Notes under the pieces: model-generated
The model's input: only the letters and a program-made list of their open reading frames with translations
Told to the model about the DNA's origin: nothing
Database searches by the model: none
Program-made: the position numbers and the translations under genes
In this document: positions 48,614 through 59,501 of the stretch, piece after piece
Position numbering within the stretch: position 1 is the stretch's first letter
Layout: every line of letters starts with the position of its first letter
NCBI RefSeq assembly: GCF_019084075.1
Contig: NZ_JAHREN010000001.1
Coordinates: forward strand, 682,001-746,000
Length of the DNA stretch: 64,000 nucleotides
From: Siccirubricoccus sp. G192
GTDB lineage: Bacteria > Pseudomonadota > Alphaproteobacteria > Acetobacterales > Acetobacteraceae
Direction of reading: 5' to 3'

Positions 48614-50464
48614 ATGCTTCGCCGCGACCTGCTGGCCTCGGGCCTCGCCCTTGCCGCCACCGCCCCCTTGCCTGCCCCCGCCGCCGCGCAGGGTGGCGCC
48701 ACCCGCAGCCATGCGCTCTCGCTGCTGGGTGCGCCCGCCCTGCCGGCGGATTTCCCGCATTGGCCCTGGGTGAACCCGGATGCGCCGAAGGGCGGCGAGA
48801 TCGTGCTGACCGCGCTCGGCAGTTTCGACAGCTTCAACCCCTATGTGCTGCGCGGCACCGCTGCGGTGGGGGTGGCCAACCTCTACGACACCCTGCTGAA
48901 GCAGAGTTCGGACGAGGCCAGCACCGAATACTGCCACCTGGCCGCCGCCATCGAGATGCCGCAGGACCGCATGTGGGTGGCCTTCGAACTGCATCCGCAG
49001 GCGCGCTGGCATGACGGCAAGCCGGTCACCGCCGAGGATGTGGTCTGGACCTTCGGTGCGCTGCGCCAGCACGGCCGCCCCTTCTACCGCGCCTATTGGG
49101 CGGATGTCTCGGAGGTGGTGGCGGAAGGCCCGCGCCGCGTGGTGTTCCGCTTCCGCACCAACGAGAACCGCGAATTGGCGCTGATCCTCGGCCAGATGCC
49201 GGTGCTGCCGAAGCATTTCTGGGAGGGGCGCGACTTCGCCCGGCCGATGCTGGATATCCCGCTCGGCTCCGGCCCCTATCGGATCGAGCGCTTCGAGCCG
49301 GGGCGGAGCATCGTCTATCGCCGGGTCGAGGAATATTGGGCGCGCGACCTGCCGACGATGAAGGGCACCAACAACTTCGACACCATGCGCTACGAGTATT
49401 TCCGAGATGCCACCGTGGCGCTGGAAGCCTTCAAGGCCGGGCAGATCGAGTTCCGCACCGAGAACATCGCCAAGGAATGGGCCACCGCCTATGACTTCCC
49501 GGCGCTCCGCCGCGGCCTGGTGAAGCGCGACGAGATCCGCCACGAATTGCCCACCGGCATGCAGGCCTTCATCGTGAACCTGCGCCGGCCGCTGTTCCAG
49601 GACGCGCGGGTGCGCCGCGCGCTGATCGAGGTCTTCGACTTCGAATGGATGAACGCCAACCTCTTCTATGGCAGCTACACGCGCACGCAGTCCTATTTCT
49701 CCAATCCCGAACTCGCCTCCTCCGGCCTGCCGCAGGGCCGCGAGCGGGAAATCCTGGAGGGCTATCGCGGCCGCGTGCCGGAGCCGCTGTTTACCGAACC
49801 CTACAAGCTCCCCGTCACCGACGGCTCCGGCAACAACCGCGAGGGATTGCGCCGCGGGCTCGACCTGCTGCGCCAGGCCGGCTGGAGCGTGCGCGACCGC
49901 AAGCTGGTGAACCCGCGCGGCGAGAATTTCAGCTTCGAGATCCTGCTGAATGGCCCGAGCTTCGAGCGGGTGGCGCTGCCCTATGTGCAGAACCTGCAGC
50001 GCCTCGGCATGGAGGTCCGGGTGCGCACCGTGGACCCGGCGCAATACCAGGTGCGCACCGATGCCTTCGACTACGACATGACGGTGGATGTGATCGGCCA
50101 GAGCCTCTCCCCCGGCAATGAGCAGCGCGACTACTGGACCTGCGCCAAGGCGCAGGAGAATGGCAGCCAGAACATCGCCGGCATCTGCGACCCGGTGGTG
50201 GAGGAACTGGTGGAGCTGATCGTCAATGCGCCGGACCGCGAGGAGCTGGTGGCCCGCACCCGCGCGCTCGACCGCGTGCTGCTCTGGCACAATTACATGG
50301 TGCCGCACTGGCACAGCCGCACCTTCCGCATCGCCTGGTGGGACAAGTTCGGCCGTCCGCCGCGCAATCCGCGCTATGCCCTGGCGCTCGATTCCTGGTG
50401 GGTGGAGCGGGCGCGGGAGGGGGTGGTGGAGGAAGGCAAGCGCGGCGCCCGGCCGGCGCAGTAG
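48614..50464 (+). CDS. yejA: extracellular peptide-binding protein, YejA-like
   Basis: A 616-residue SBP family 5 protein. Signal peptide with twin arginine RRDLLASGLALAATAPLPAP. Blocks GGEIVLTALGSFDSFNPYVL, ARWHDGKPVTAEDVVWTFGA and RRVEEYWARDLPTMKGTNNF match YejA, which binds oligopeptides such as microcin C. It heads yejA-B-(inserted gene)-E-F. ATG 48614 follows CGGAG; an earlier in-frame start would put the signal too far from the N-terminus. Confidence 0.93.
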   Translation: MLRRDLLASGLALAATAPLPAPAAAQGGATRSHALSLLGAPALPADFPHWPWVNPDAPKGGEIVLTALGSFDSFNPYVLRGTAAVGVANLYDTLLKQSSDEASTEYCHLAAAIEMPQDRMWVAFELHPQARWHDGKPVTAEDVVWTFGALRQHGRPFYRAYWADVSEVVAEGPRRVVFRFRTNENRELALILGQMPVLPKHFWEGRDFARPMLDIPLGSGPYRIERFEPGRSIVYRRVEEYWARDLPTMKGTNNFDTMRYEYFRDATVALEAFKAGQIEFRTENIAKEWATAYDFPALRRGLVKRDEIRHELPTGMQAFIVNLRRPLFQDARVRRALIEVFDFEWMNANLFYGSYTRTQSYFSNPELASSGLPQGREREILEGYRGRVPEPLFTEPYKLPVTDGSGNNREGLRRGLDLLRQAGWSVRDRKLVNPRGENFSFEILLNGPSFERVALPYVQNLQRLGMEVRVRTVDPAQYQVRTDAFDYDMTVDVIGQSLSPGNEQRDYWTCAKAQENGSQNIAGICDPVVEELVELIVNAPDREELVARTRALDRVLLWHNYMVPHWHSRTFRIAWWDKFGRPPRNPRYALALDSWWVERAREGVVEEGKRGARPAQ

Positions 50465-50473
50465 CGCGGCGCC

Positions 50474-51589
50474 ATGGGGGCCTATCTCTTCCGCCGCCTG
50501 CTGCTGGTGGTGCCGACCCTGCTCGGCATCATCCTGATCAATTTCGCCGTGGTGCAATTCGCCCCCGGCGGCCCGGTGGAGCAGATGCTGGCCGAGTTGA
50601 AGGGTGAGGCCGGCAGCACGCTCGGCCGCCTCTCCGGCGAATCCCAGGGCGAGATGCGGGCGCCGCAGCAGCGCAGCGACAGTGGCACCAGCACCGGCGG
50701 CGAGGCCAGCCGCTACCGCGGCGCGCAGGGGCTCGACCCCGCCATCGTCGCCGAGATTGAGAAGGCTTTCGGCTTCGACAAGCCCTGGCCCGAGCGGCTC
50801 GGCACCATGCTGGCGGGCTATGCGCAATTCGACCTCGGCCGCAGCCTGTTCCGCGACCGGCCGGTGGTGGACCTCATCATCGAGAAGATGCCGGTCTCCA
50901 TTTCGCTCGGCCTCTGGTCCACGCTCATCATCTACCTGGTCTCGATCCCGCTCGGCATCCGCAAGGCGGTGCGGGACGGCAGCGGCTTCGACATCTGGAC
51001 CTCGGCGGTGGTGCTGGTGGGCTATGCCATTCCGGGATTCCTCTTCGCGATCCTGCTGGTGGTGCTCTTCGCCGGCGGCAGTTTCCTGCAATTGTTCCCG
51101 CTGCGCGGGCTGCTTTCGCCAGGGATGGAGGGCGCCTCCTTCGCGGCGCGTGCCGTGGACTATGCCTGGCACATGGTGCTGCCGATCGTGGCGCTGGTGA
51201 TCGGCGGCTTCGCCGGCCTGACCATGCTGACCAAGAACTCCTTCCTGGATGAGATCCACAAGCAGTACACCGTCACGGCGCGGGCCAAGGGCGCGGGCGA
51301 GCAGCGCGTGCTCTATGGCCATATCTTCCGCAACGCCATGCTGCTGATCATCGCCGGCTTCCCTTCCGCCTTCATCGGCATTCTCTTCACCGGGGCGTTG
51401 CTGGTGGAGATCATCTTCTCCCTGGACGGGCTCGGCCTGCTGGGCTTCGAGGCGGCGATCCGGCGCGACTACCCCGTGATGTTCGGCACGCTCTACATCT
51501 TCACCCTGCTCGGGCTAGTGATGCAGATCGTGGGCGATTTCACCTATACGCTGGTCGATCCGCGGATCGATTTCGAGGCCCGGCGTTGA
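50474..51589 (+). CDS. yejB: microcin C/oligopeptide ABC permease, YejB-like
   Basis: A 371-residue inner-membrane permease of the DppB kind. It starts [20 protein letters not shown] and has a YejB-specific spacer of about 60 residues before [20 protein letters not shown]. The EAA loop [20 protein letters not shown] contacts the ATPase. The C-terminus is [17 protein letters not shown]. It is 9 bases after yejA. The following gene is unrelated and foreign-looking. Confidence 0.93.
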   Translation: MGAYLFRRLLLVVPTLLGIILINFAVVQFAPGGPVEQMLAELKGEAGSTLGRLSGESQGEMRAPQQRSDSGTSTGGEASRYRGAQGLDPAIVAEIEKAFGFDKPWPERLGTMLAGYAQFDLGRSLFRDRPVVDLIIEKMPVSISLGLWSTLIIYLVSIPLGIRKAVRDGSGFDIWTSAVVLVGYAIPGFLFAILLVVLFAGGSFLQLFPLRGLLSPGMEGASFAARAVDYAWHMVLPIVALVIGGFAGLTMLTKNSFLDEIHKQYTVTARAKGAGEQRVLYGHIFRNAMLLIIAGFPSAFIGILFTGALLVEIIFSLDGLGLLGFEAAIRRDYPVMFGTLYIFTLLGLVMQIVGDFTYTLVDPRIDFEARR

Positions 51590-51618
51590 ACCGCGCGAGC
51601 CCTCACAAGGACGCCAAA

Positions 51619-52132
51619 ATGCGCACCTTGAAAGCTCGATTGGCTTTGGATCATTGCAAACTTGCGGTTGCAAAAATTGCAACAATCAATGGGCACCGAA
51701 TGGTATGTTTACTGGGCAGCTTCGATCGCTCTTCTGCGAACAGTAAATGACGTTCTGATCCTTTCGGAAAAAAATGACAAGAGCGCTCCACATAAAATCA
51801 AATGCATAGAAGACTGGATAGCGAAAACTAAAAACACAGAAGATTGGAGTTACAAAGAAAAGCTAAAAAATGTTGGGGATAAATTGTTGCATCACTACAA
51901 ACTTGGAGTAAACGAGAGAGAGCGGATCAACTTACCTTTCGTCACCGATGCCGGCGATATCTGGGTCACTGACGCTGGCGATCGGTGGGTTGTGCCTGGG
52001 GCTTCCGTTCCGATGACAGCTGATGGCTTCCTGGGACAGGATGCGCCCAAGGCGCTCCAAGAGGCTTGTGAATGGTGGGACAGGCAACTTTCATGCATCG
52101 AAGCCTGCCTCGCTACCCGCGATAAGGCATAA
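51619..52132 (+). CDS. A/T-rich unrecognised gene inside the yej operon (frameshifted here)
   Basis: About 170 residues after repair, function unknown. The base composition is clearly A/T-richer than all neighbours, with codons such as AAA, ATA and TTA, so recent transfer is likely. AAGGA lies 7 bases before ATG 51619. The first 24 codons (MRTLKARLALDHCKLAVAKI) are in one frame; a GGG at 51691-51693 probably has one base too many, then TEWYVYWAASIALLRTVNDV continues. The protein is soluble and Trp/Lys-rich, with a tandem TDAGDIWV/TDAGDRWV from a 24-base duplication at 51941-51988. Its stop directly touches the yejE start. Confidence 0.7.
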
Positions 52133-53169
52133 GTGCCGTTGACCCCGCTCACCCAGCGCCGCCTGGCGAATTTCCGCGCCAACCGGCGCGGCTGGTATTC
52201 GCTCTGGATCTTCGCCGCACTCTTCCTGGTGACGCTCTTTGCCGAATTCATCGCCAATGACCGGCCGCTCGTGGCGCAGGTGGATGGGCACTGGTTCGTG
52301 CCGGTCCTGGTGGACTATGCCGAAAGCGACATTATCCCCGATGGGCTGCCGACCGAAGCCGATTGGCACGACCCCGTGCTGCGGCAGGAGGTGAAGGCGC
52401 GCGGCTGGATGCTCTGGCCGGCCATCCCCTATGCCCATGCCACGGTGGTGCGCGACCTCGGCCGCCCCGCCCCGGCACCACCCTCCTGGCGGAACCTGCT
52501 CGGCACCGACGACCAGGCGCGGGATGTGCTGGCACGGGTGATCTACGGTTTCCGCATCTCGGTGCTCTTCGGCTTCACCCTCACCATCGTCAGCTCCATC
52601 CTCGGCGTCGCCGCCGGCGCGGTGCAGGGTTTCTATGGCGGCACCACCGACCTGCTGTTCCAGCGCTTCATCGAGATCTGGTCGGGGATGCCGCAGCTTT
52701 TCCTGCTCATCATCCTGGCCAGCATCATCCAGCCGAGCTTCTGGATCCTGCTCGGCTTCCTGCTGCTGTTTTCCTGGATGGGGCTGACCGGCGTGGTGCG
52801 GGCGGGATTCCTGCGCGGCCGCAACCTCGACTATGTGCGCGCCGCCCGCGCGCTGGGTGTCTCGGACAGCCGCCAGATGGCGCGGCACATCCTGCCGAAT
52901 GCCATGGTGGCGACGCTGACCTTCCTGCCCTTCATCCTCTCGGGCAGCGTGACGGTGCTGGCCTCGCTGGATTTCCTCGGCTTCGGCCTGCCGCCCGGCT
53001 CGCCCTCGCTCGGCGAATTGCTGAGCCAGGGCAAGAACAACCTCCAGGCGCCCTGGCTCGCCTTCACCGGCTTCGTCGTGCTGGGCGGCGTCCTGACCCT
53101 GCTGATCTTCGTGGGCGAGGCGGTGCGCGATGCCTTCGACCCGCGCAAGCTGCCAGGAGGCATGGGCAA

Positions 53170-53173
<4 letters not shown>
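52133..53173 (+). CDS. yejE: microcin C/oligopeptide ABC permease, YejE-like
   Basis: A 346-residue DppC-type permease. It starts LTPLTQRRLANFRANRRGWY, followed by the long YejE periplasmic loop (FIANDRPLVAQVDGHWFVPV) before LLGTDDQARDVLARVIYGF. The EAA loop is YVRAARALGVSDSRQMARHI. A GTG start touches the stop of the inserted gene, so its ribosome site now lies inside that gene. The stop overlaps yejF. Confidence 0.92.
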
Positions 53174-54785
<1,612 letters not shown>

Positions 54786-54789
<4 letters not shown>

Positions 54790-55235
54790 CGGAACTGCAA
54801 CGGCTGCGGGACCTGCTGGATGCGGGGCAGGTGAAGCTCGGCGTCCATATCCGCAAGATGAACAGCCCGGGCAGCCCGGTCTATCGCACCGCGGAGAACG
54901 TAGTGCCGGCGGGGCTGGTCCTGGCCGCCTCCTTCGCCGGCACGACGCTGGTGCATTTCTACCTCGGCGCCGCGATCCTGGCGGTGGGTTGCTGGTGGTG
55001 GTTGGCCAAGGTGCAGCCCAGGGTGAAGGATGATGTCTTCAACCGCACCTCGGCGCTGGTGCTCTCCAGCGAGGAAGCCTTCGATTTCTGGTGGTCCCGC
55101 GGCGTGCTCAGCCTCTATGCCAAACTGCCGGACGGCACCGAACGCGCCGCCACCCGCCGCGACGACTGGCGCGCCTGGGTCCGGGGGATTCCCGACGACG
55201 CGGTGGCCGAAGGCGCGGCAGCGCCGGAGGGTTGA
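54786..55235 (+). CDS. hypothetical membrane protein after yejF
   Basis: A 149-residue protein I do not recognise. Two hydrophobic segments, NVVPAGLVLAASFAGTTLVH and FYLGAAILAVGCWWWLAKVQ, lie at residues 39-80; the C-terminal part is acidic and soluble, with NRTSALVLSSEEAFDFWWSR. A GTG start overlaps the yejF stop by four bases, so it is cotranscribed. Its last codons are duplicated downstream. Confidence 0.75.
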
Positions 55236-55305
55236 ACCGTGTCGTCCAAATCAGCGACGCGGTGGCCGAAGGCGCGCAGGCGCCGGAGGGCTGAACCGGG
55301 TCGTC
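55197..55305. repeat. direct repeat of a gene 3' end
   Basis: Fifty bases at 55197-55246, covering the last codons (DAVAEGAAAPEG) and the stop of the upstream gene, are repeated at 55256-55305 with a few changes and a 9-base spacer. Each copy holds a GC hairpin of GGCGC...GCGCC type. The second copy is not in frame with the first. Confidence 0.85.
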
Positions 55306-55325
55306 AGACCGGATAAGGAAAAGAC

Positions 55326-56258
55326 ATGGCCGTCCTGCTCTCCACCAAAGCCAGCGCCATGGAGGCTTGGCGCGACGCGCTGCTGGCCCTCGACCCCGGG
55401 CTCGAGATCCGGCTCTTCCCCGATGCCGGGGACCCCGCGGAGATCGAGGCCGCGGTGGTCTGGACCTCGCACGACATGGCGGAACTGCGGCGCTACCCCA
55501 ATCTCCGCCTCATCGTCTCCATGGGCGCCGGGGTGGACCACCTGCTGCGCCCGCCGGGGCCGCCACCCGGCATCCCGGTGGCGCGGCTGGTGGACCAGCG
55601 GCTCACCCAGGGCATGAGCGAATGGGTGCTGCTCAACGTGCTGCGCTTCCACCGCCAGGACCCGGAATACCGCGCCCTCCAGGCCGCGAGGCGCTGGCAT
55701 GAATTGCCGGCACCGGAGACGGCGGCGCGGCGCATCGGCATCCTTGGGCGGGGCGAGCTCGGCGCCGATGCGGCGCGGCACCTGGTGGCGCTCGGCTTCC
55801 CGGTCATGGGCTGGTCGCGCCGGCCCAAGCAGCAGGAGGGGGTGGAGGGGTTCCATGGGCCGGAGGGGCTGGATGCCATGCTCCGCCGCACCGACATCCT
55901 GGTCTGCCTGCTGCCGCTGACGCCGGATACCCGCAGCGTGGTGAATGCCCGCACGCTCGGCCTGCTGCCGCGCGGCAGCTTCCTGGTGAATGGCGCGCGC
56001 GGCGGCCATGTGGTGCAGCCGGACCTGCTGACGGCGCTCGAGTCCGGGCAGATCGCCGGTGCTGCGCTGGACGTGGTGGAGCCGGAACCCCTGCCGCCGG
56101 ACCACCCCTTCTGGAGCCACCCCGCCGTGGCGCTGACGCCGCATGCGGCCAGCATCACCATCCCGGAAAGCGCGACGCCGCAGGTTGTGGAGAATCTGCG
56201 CCGCGCCCGGGAGGGGCGGGAACTCATCAACCTGGTGGATTTCTCGGCCGGCTATTAG
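55326..56258 (+). CDS. ghrA: glyoxylate/hydroxypyruvate reductase A
   Basis: A 310-residue D-2-hydroxyacid dehydrogenase. SMGAGVDHLL and QGMSEWVLLNVLRFHRQDPE match the GhrA branch. The NAD site is RIGILGRGELGADAARHLVA; the catalytic Arg is in FLVNGARGGHVVQPDLLTAL and the His is in VALTPHAASITIPESA. It reduces glyoxylate or hydroxypyruvate with NADPH. AAGGAAA lies before the ATG. Confidence 0.92.
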   Translation: MAVLLSTKASAMEAWRDALLALDPGLEIRLFPDAGDPAEIEAAVVWTSHDMAELRRYPNLRLIVSMGAGVDHLLRPPGPPPGIPVARLVDQRLTQGMSEWVLLNVLRFHRQDPEYRALQAARRWHELPAPETAARRIGILGRGELGADAARHLVALGFPVMGWSRRPKQQEGVEGFHGPEGLDAMLRRTDILVCLLPLTPDTRSVVNARTLGLLPRGSFLVNGARGGHVVQPDLLTALESGQIAGAALDVVEPEPLPPDHPFWSHPAVALTPHAASITIPESATPQVVENLRRAREGRELINLVDFSAGY

Positions 56259-56337
56259 GCCGGAAGGCGGCCGGGTGGCGGCGGTGCCGCCACCTGTCCA
56301 TCTCCCTGCGGCGGGAGCCCCCGGTGGGAGCCACCTG

Positions 56338-56748
56338 TCAGCCGGCCTTGCGGCCCTCGCCCCGCGGCTCGGCATTGGCCGCCTCGGTGGCGGGCGGCAT
56401 GTCGCGCAGATGCGTCTCGGCCTCGGTCATGATCTGGCGCATGTCGCGCAGGAAGGCGGTGCCCTTCAGCGTGCGCTGGACGATGACGCTGCGGCGGTCC
56501 ATCGGGTCCACCTTGCGGCGGGCCAGGTCCAATTCGCCCAGCCGGTCGAGGGCGCGGGTGATGGCGGGCTTGGAGACATTCAGCTCCGCCGCCAGGCCAC
56601 GCACCGTATGCGGTCCGTCCGTCAGGTAGACGGTCAGGAATACGCCGAGCTGCCGGGCCGAAAGGTCCGGGCCGTCCCGCCGCACCAGGGCCACGATCGT
56701 GTCCCGCAGGATGCCGACCAGCTGGTCGGGATTGCTTTGTACAGCCAT
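56338..56748 (-). CDS. MarR-family transcriptional regulator
   Basis: A 136-residue winged-helix protein. TVRGLAAELNVSKPAITRAL is the recognition helix region and LARRKVDPMDRRSVIVQRTL the wing, typical of MarR. ATG 56748 is used because AGAGGA lies just upstream. It converges with ghrA. Its target is unknown, and the nearest divergent region leads to the aminopeptidase, which is on the same strand. Confidence 0.9.
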   Translation of the reverse strand: MAVQSNPDQLVGILRDTIVALVRRDGPDLSARQLGVFLTVYLTDGPHTVRGLAAELNVSKPAITRALDRLGELDLARRKVDPMDRRSVIVQRTLKGTAFLRDMRQIMTEAETHLRDMPPATEAANAEPRGEGRKAG

Positions 56749-56936
56749 CTCAAATCCTCTCGCCCTGCAGGGCTGTGAACCTGGCCGGCTCCACGGCTGG
56801 TGCCGCATGTGCCCAAAGGGAATGCCCAAGGGGGCACCCAGGGGAGACGGTCAGGCAGGCACGTCTGATGGGGTAACGCAGTCTGTAGTCGTGAGAGCCA
56901 TGCGACCCGAAAAGTTTCCGCCCCATCTCGTTTTCG

Positions 56937-58331
56937 TTACCGGGTCGGGCTTTGTGCGCCCCCGAAAAGCCCCTCAATGGCTCCGGCAATCGCCCGCATC
57001 GCCTGTACTTCCCCGCCTTCCGGGCGGCCCGGGCGATTCGCGTCGTTCCAGGCATAGAGGTCCAGATGCGCCCAGGCCAGCCCCTCCGGCACGAAGCGGC
57101 GAAGAAACAAGGCGCCGATGATCGCGCCCGCCATCGGCTTGCTGCCGACGTTGTTGAGGTCGGCGAGGTTGCTGTCGAGCCAGGAATCGTAGCCGCGATG
57201 CAGCGGCAGGCGCCAGAGCGGGTCTTCCGCCGTGCGCCCCGCCGCCAGCAGCGCCTCGGCCAGGCGCTCATCCCCGGTGAAGAGCGCCGGCAGGTCGGGG
57301 CCGAGCGCGACGCGCGCGGCGCCGGTCAGGGTGGCGCAGTCCAGCAGCAGCGCCGGCCGCCGCTCCGCCGCGAAGGCCAGCAGGTCGGCCAGCACCAGCC
57401 GCCCCTCGGCATCGGTATTGCCGACCTCCACGGTGAGGCCGGCGCGGGTGCGCAGCACGTCCATCGGCCGGAAGGCGTTGCCGGAGACGGCATTCTCCAC
57501 CGCGCCGACCAGCACCAGCAGGCGCACCGGCAGACGGGCGCGCATCACCATCTCGGCCACGCCGAGCACCACCGCGGCGCCGCCCATGTCCTTCTTCATG
57601 CGCAGCATGCCGGCCGAGGGCTTCAGGTCCAGCCCGCCGGTATCGAAGCAGACCCCCTTGCCGCAGAGCGCCACCAGCGGCGCATCCGGCGGCGCCCCTG
57701 GCGCATCCCATTCCAGGATGGCGACGCGTGGCGCCCGCGGGCTGGCCTGCCCCACCGCGGCCAGGGCGGGGAAGCCCTCGGCCAGCGCCGCACCCTCGAT
57801 CACCGTGCAGGTGGCGCCCTGCGCGGCGGCCAGGTCCTGCACGGCGGCGGCGAGTTCGGCGGGGCCGAGCAGGTTGGCCGGGGTATTGACGAGGTCGCGC
57901 CCCCGCCAGGCGGCGGCCGCGGCCTGCTGCGCGCGCTCCGTCCCGGGCGGCGGCACCAGCAGCGCCGCCTCCCGCGCGGCGGGCTTGAGGCGCGTGTAGC
58001 GATAGGCGCCGAGGCACCAGCCCAGCACCGCCGGCTCGGCCCATTCGCCGGGCTCGGCCAGGTGCCAGGTGCTGCCGGCCGGCAGGGCATGGGGCAGGCC
58101 GCCGAAGGACCAGGGCGTCGGCACCGCCTCGCCGAGGCCGAGCACGGCGCCGGCCAGCCCGGCCTCGCCCGGCAGCAGCGCCACCTCCTGCGCCCGGGCC
58201 GCGAAGCCGGAGGCGCGGAGGAAGCCGGCGGCGCCGGGCGGCAACCGGGCCAGCAGCGCCTCCAGCCCCGCTTGGGTGGCTGCATGGAGGGGAAGGGACG
58301 CGCGGTCAGGCCCTGCGAGGCAGGTCAGCAT
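56937..58331 (-). CDS. leucyl aminopeptidase family (M17) peptidase
   Basis: A 464-residue cytoplasmic metallopeptidase. Metal residues lie in VALCGKGVCFDTGGLDLKPS, MKKDMGGAAVVLGVAEMVMR and the family signature VGNTDAEGRLVLADLLAFAA. LVNTPANLLGPAELAAAV precedes the catalytic domain. It removes N-terminal residues from peptides. The assigned start is ATG 58331; upstream in-frame sequence is Arg-rich and not family-like. Confidence 0.93.
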   Translation of the reverse strand: MLTCLAGPDRASLPLHAATQAGLEALLARLPPGAAGFLRASGFAARAQEVALLPGEAGLAGAVLGLGEAVPTPWSFGGLPHALPAGSTWHLAEPGEWAEPAVLGWCLGAYRYTRLKPAAREAALLVPPPGTERAQQAAAAAWRGRDLVNTPANLLGPAELAAAVQDLAAAQGATCTVIEGAALAEGFPALAAVGQASPRAPRVAILEWDAPGAPPDAPLVALCGKGVCFDTGGLDLKPSAGMLRMKKDMGGAAVVLGVAEMVMRARLPVRLLVLVGAVENAVSGNAFRPMDVLRTRAGLTVEVGNTDAEGRLVLADLLAFAAERRPALLLDCATLTGAARVALGPDLPALFTGDERLAEALLAAGRTAEDPLWRLPLHRGYDSWLDSNLADLNNVGSKPMAGAIIGALFLRRFVPEGLAWAHLDLYAWNDANRPGRPEGGEVQAMRAIAGAIEGLFGGAQSPTR

Positions 58332-58509
58332 GGGGAGGATGTCCCGGGACGGGGCGCGAGCGCCCGTGGAAGACGGCTGGAACGCGCCGGCGCGGCGGCA
58401 TTCCCGCGCTCCACATCGCGCGGACTGTCGGGCTTGTCCAGCAGGCCCCTGGTGCGAATGGCGGCGGAGGGGGGTGCCCCTGCGGGCATCCCACCCGGCG
58501 CGGCCGAGG

Positions 58510-59139
58510 TCAGGCGGCCGGCGGCAGATCGCCGCCGTCCTGCGGCGGCTCTCCGGCATTCGCCAGGCCCGTGGGCCGACGCAGGAATGCCGGTGCCGCC
58601 GGGGCAGCGCGGCCGGCGGTGGCCGCCCGGCGCCGCCGCGCCTCCTCCGGCTGGTAGGCCACGAGGAGAATGTCGATGCGCTCGGTGCTCCCGCCGTGAC
58701 GCTCGGCCATCGTAGTCGAGCCGGCACGGAGGCCGAGCATGGCCAGCCCGCGCGGCGTGGTGACGGGCAGCGACCAGCCCGGGAGGGTGTGCCCGTCCGG
58801 GTGGACGAGGACGCGCTGCTCCTCCGCGCCGCCATCGACGCTGAACACCACGCGGGAATCGAGCGTGACGATATCGGCCTCGACCTGGTCCAGCGACACC
58901 ACCTGGCACCGCTCCAGCTTCCCGAGCAGCTCGCGCGCGGCCGGGCTGTCAGGGCGAAGGCGCAGCCGGGCGAGCTCATCGAGGAGCATGAAGTCGCGCG
59001 CGGTGACGACGACGCCCTCGCCGTCGCGGGGTTCGTGATGCGACGCGCGGATGGCGGCCTCACCGCACCTCCGGCACGCATCGCCCGCCGCGCCGAGCAT
59101 GGCGCCGCAGGATGCACAGGTCATAGGTATCACCGACAC
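58510..59139 (-). CDS. Rnk/GreA-type protein with N-terminal zinc ribbon (paralogue 1)
   Basis: A 209-residue protein. Four cysteines at residues 8, 11, 22 and 25 form a zinc ribbon (TCASCG, CRRCG). A helical part, TARDFMLLDELARLRLRPDS, precedes a GreA/Rnk C-terminal domain: VTLDSRVVFSVDGGAEEQRV, LPVTTPRGLAMLGLRAGSTT and ERIDILLVAYQPEEA. Rnk proteins bind RNA polymerase. The start is GTG at 59139, because AGGAGGG lies exactly 8 bases upstream and this gives the same Cys positions as paralogue 3. A repeat element lies 111 bases before the start. Confidence 0.85.
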   Translation of the reverse strand: MSVIPMTCASCGAMLGAAGDACRRCGEAAIRASHHEPRDGEGVVVTARDFMLLDELARLRLRPDSPAARELLGKLERCQVVSLDQVEADIVTLDSRVVFSVDGGAEEQRVLVHPDGHTLPGWSLPVTTPRGLAMLGLRAGSTTMAERHGGSTERIDILLVAYQPEEARRRRAATAGRAAPAAPAFLRRPTGLANAGEPPQDGGDLPPAA

Positions 59140-59501
59140 GGGTCTTCCCTCCTGGACATGGCTGGCACGCCGCACGCAGGCGCGTGGCGTGCATCGGTTC
59201 CGCTGTCGAAGGTGCCCCCGGGCCGGGTGCCGGCGGATGCCGGTGGCCAGGCCCGGGGCTAGGAGCCCGCGAGGAGGGTGCCCGGCGACCGGCGCGGGCT
59301 TCGGCGGGATATCGCGCTCGGCCAGATCATGTCCATGATCTTGGGCCTGCGCGCGACGCTTTCAACGCCACGACGGCCGGACCGCCTGGCCCGCGACGGC
59401 GCCGGCACCAGGTCCGGCCGCACCTTCCTCACGCCAGGACGCGCGCCGCCTCACGGATCGGGGTGCCGGGCGAAAGGGTCGCGACGGACCTGGCCATCAG
59501 C
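59140..59501 (-). other. intergenic region with repeat copy A
   Basis: About 360 bases between two Rnk-like genes on the minus strand. It holds repeat copy A, then a CCCGGGGGCA block about 80 bases from the start of paralogue 1 that is also seen before paralogue 2 and, less exactly, paralogue 3. No ordinary gene is supported. Confidence 0.6.
59251..59367 (-). repeat. leader element copy A, before Rnk paralogue 1
   Basis: A 117-bp element, read on the minus strand, related to copies B (60083-60196) and C (61696-61812). It contains a palindrome, GATCATG-TC-CATGATC, and a 25-codon frame at 59259-59336 starting MDMIWPSAISRR and ending GTLLAGS. A and C align without gaps; A and B differ by one small gap. 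It ends 111 bases before the GTG of paralogue 1. Confidence 0.8.
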
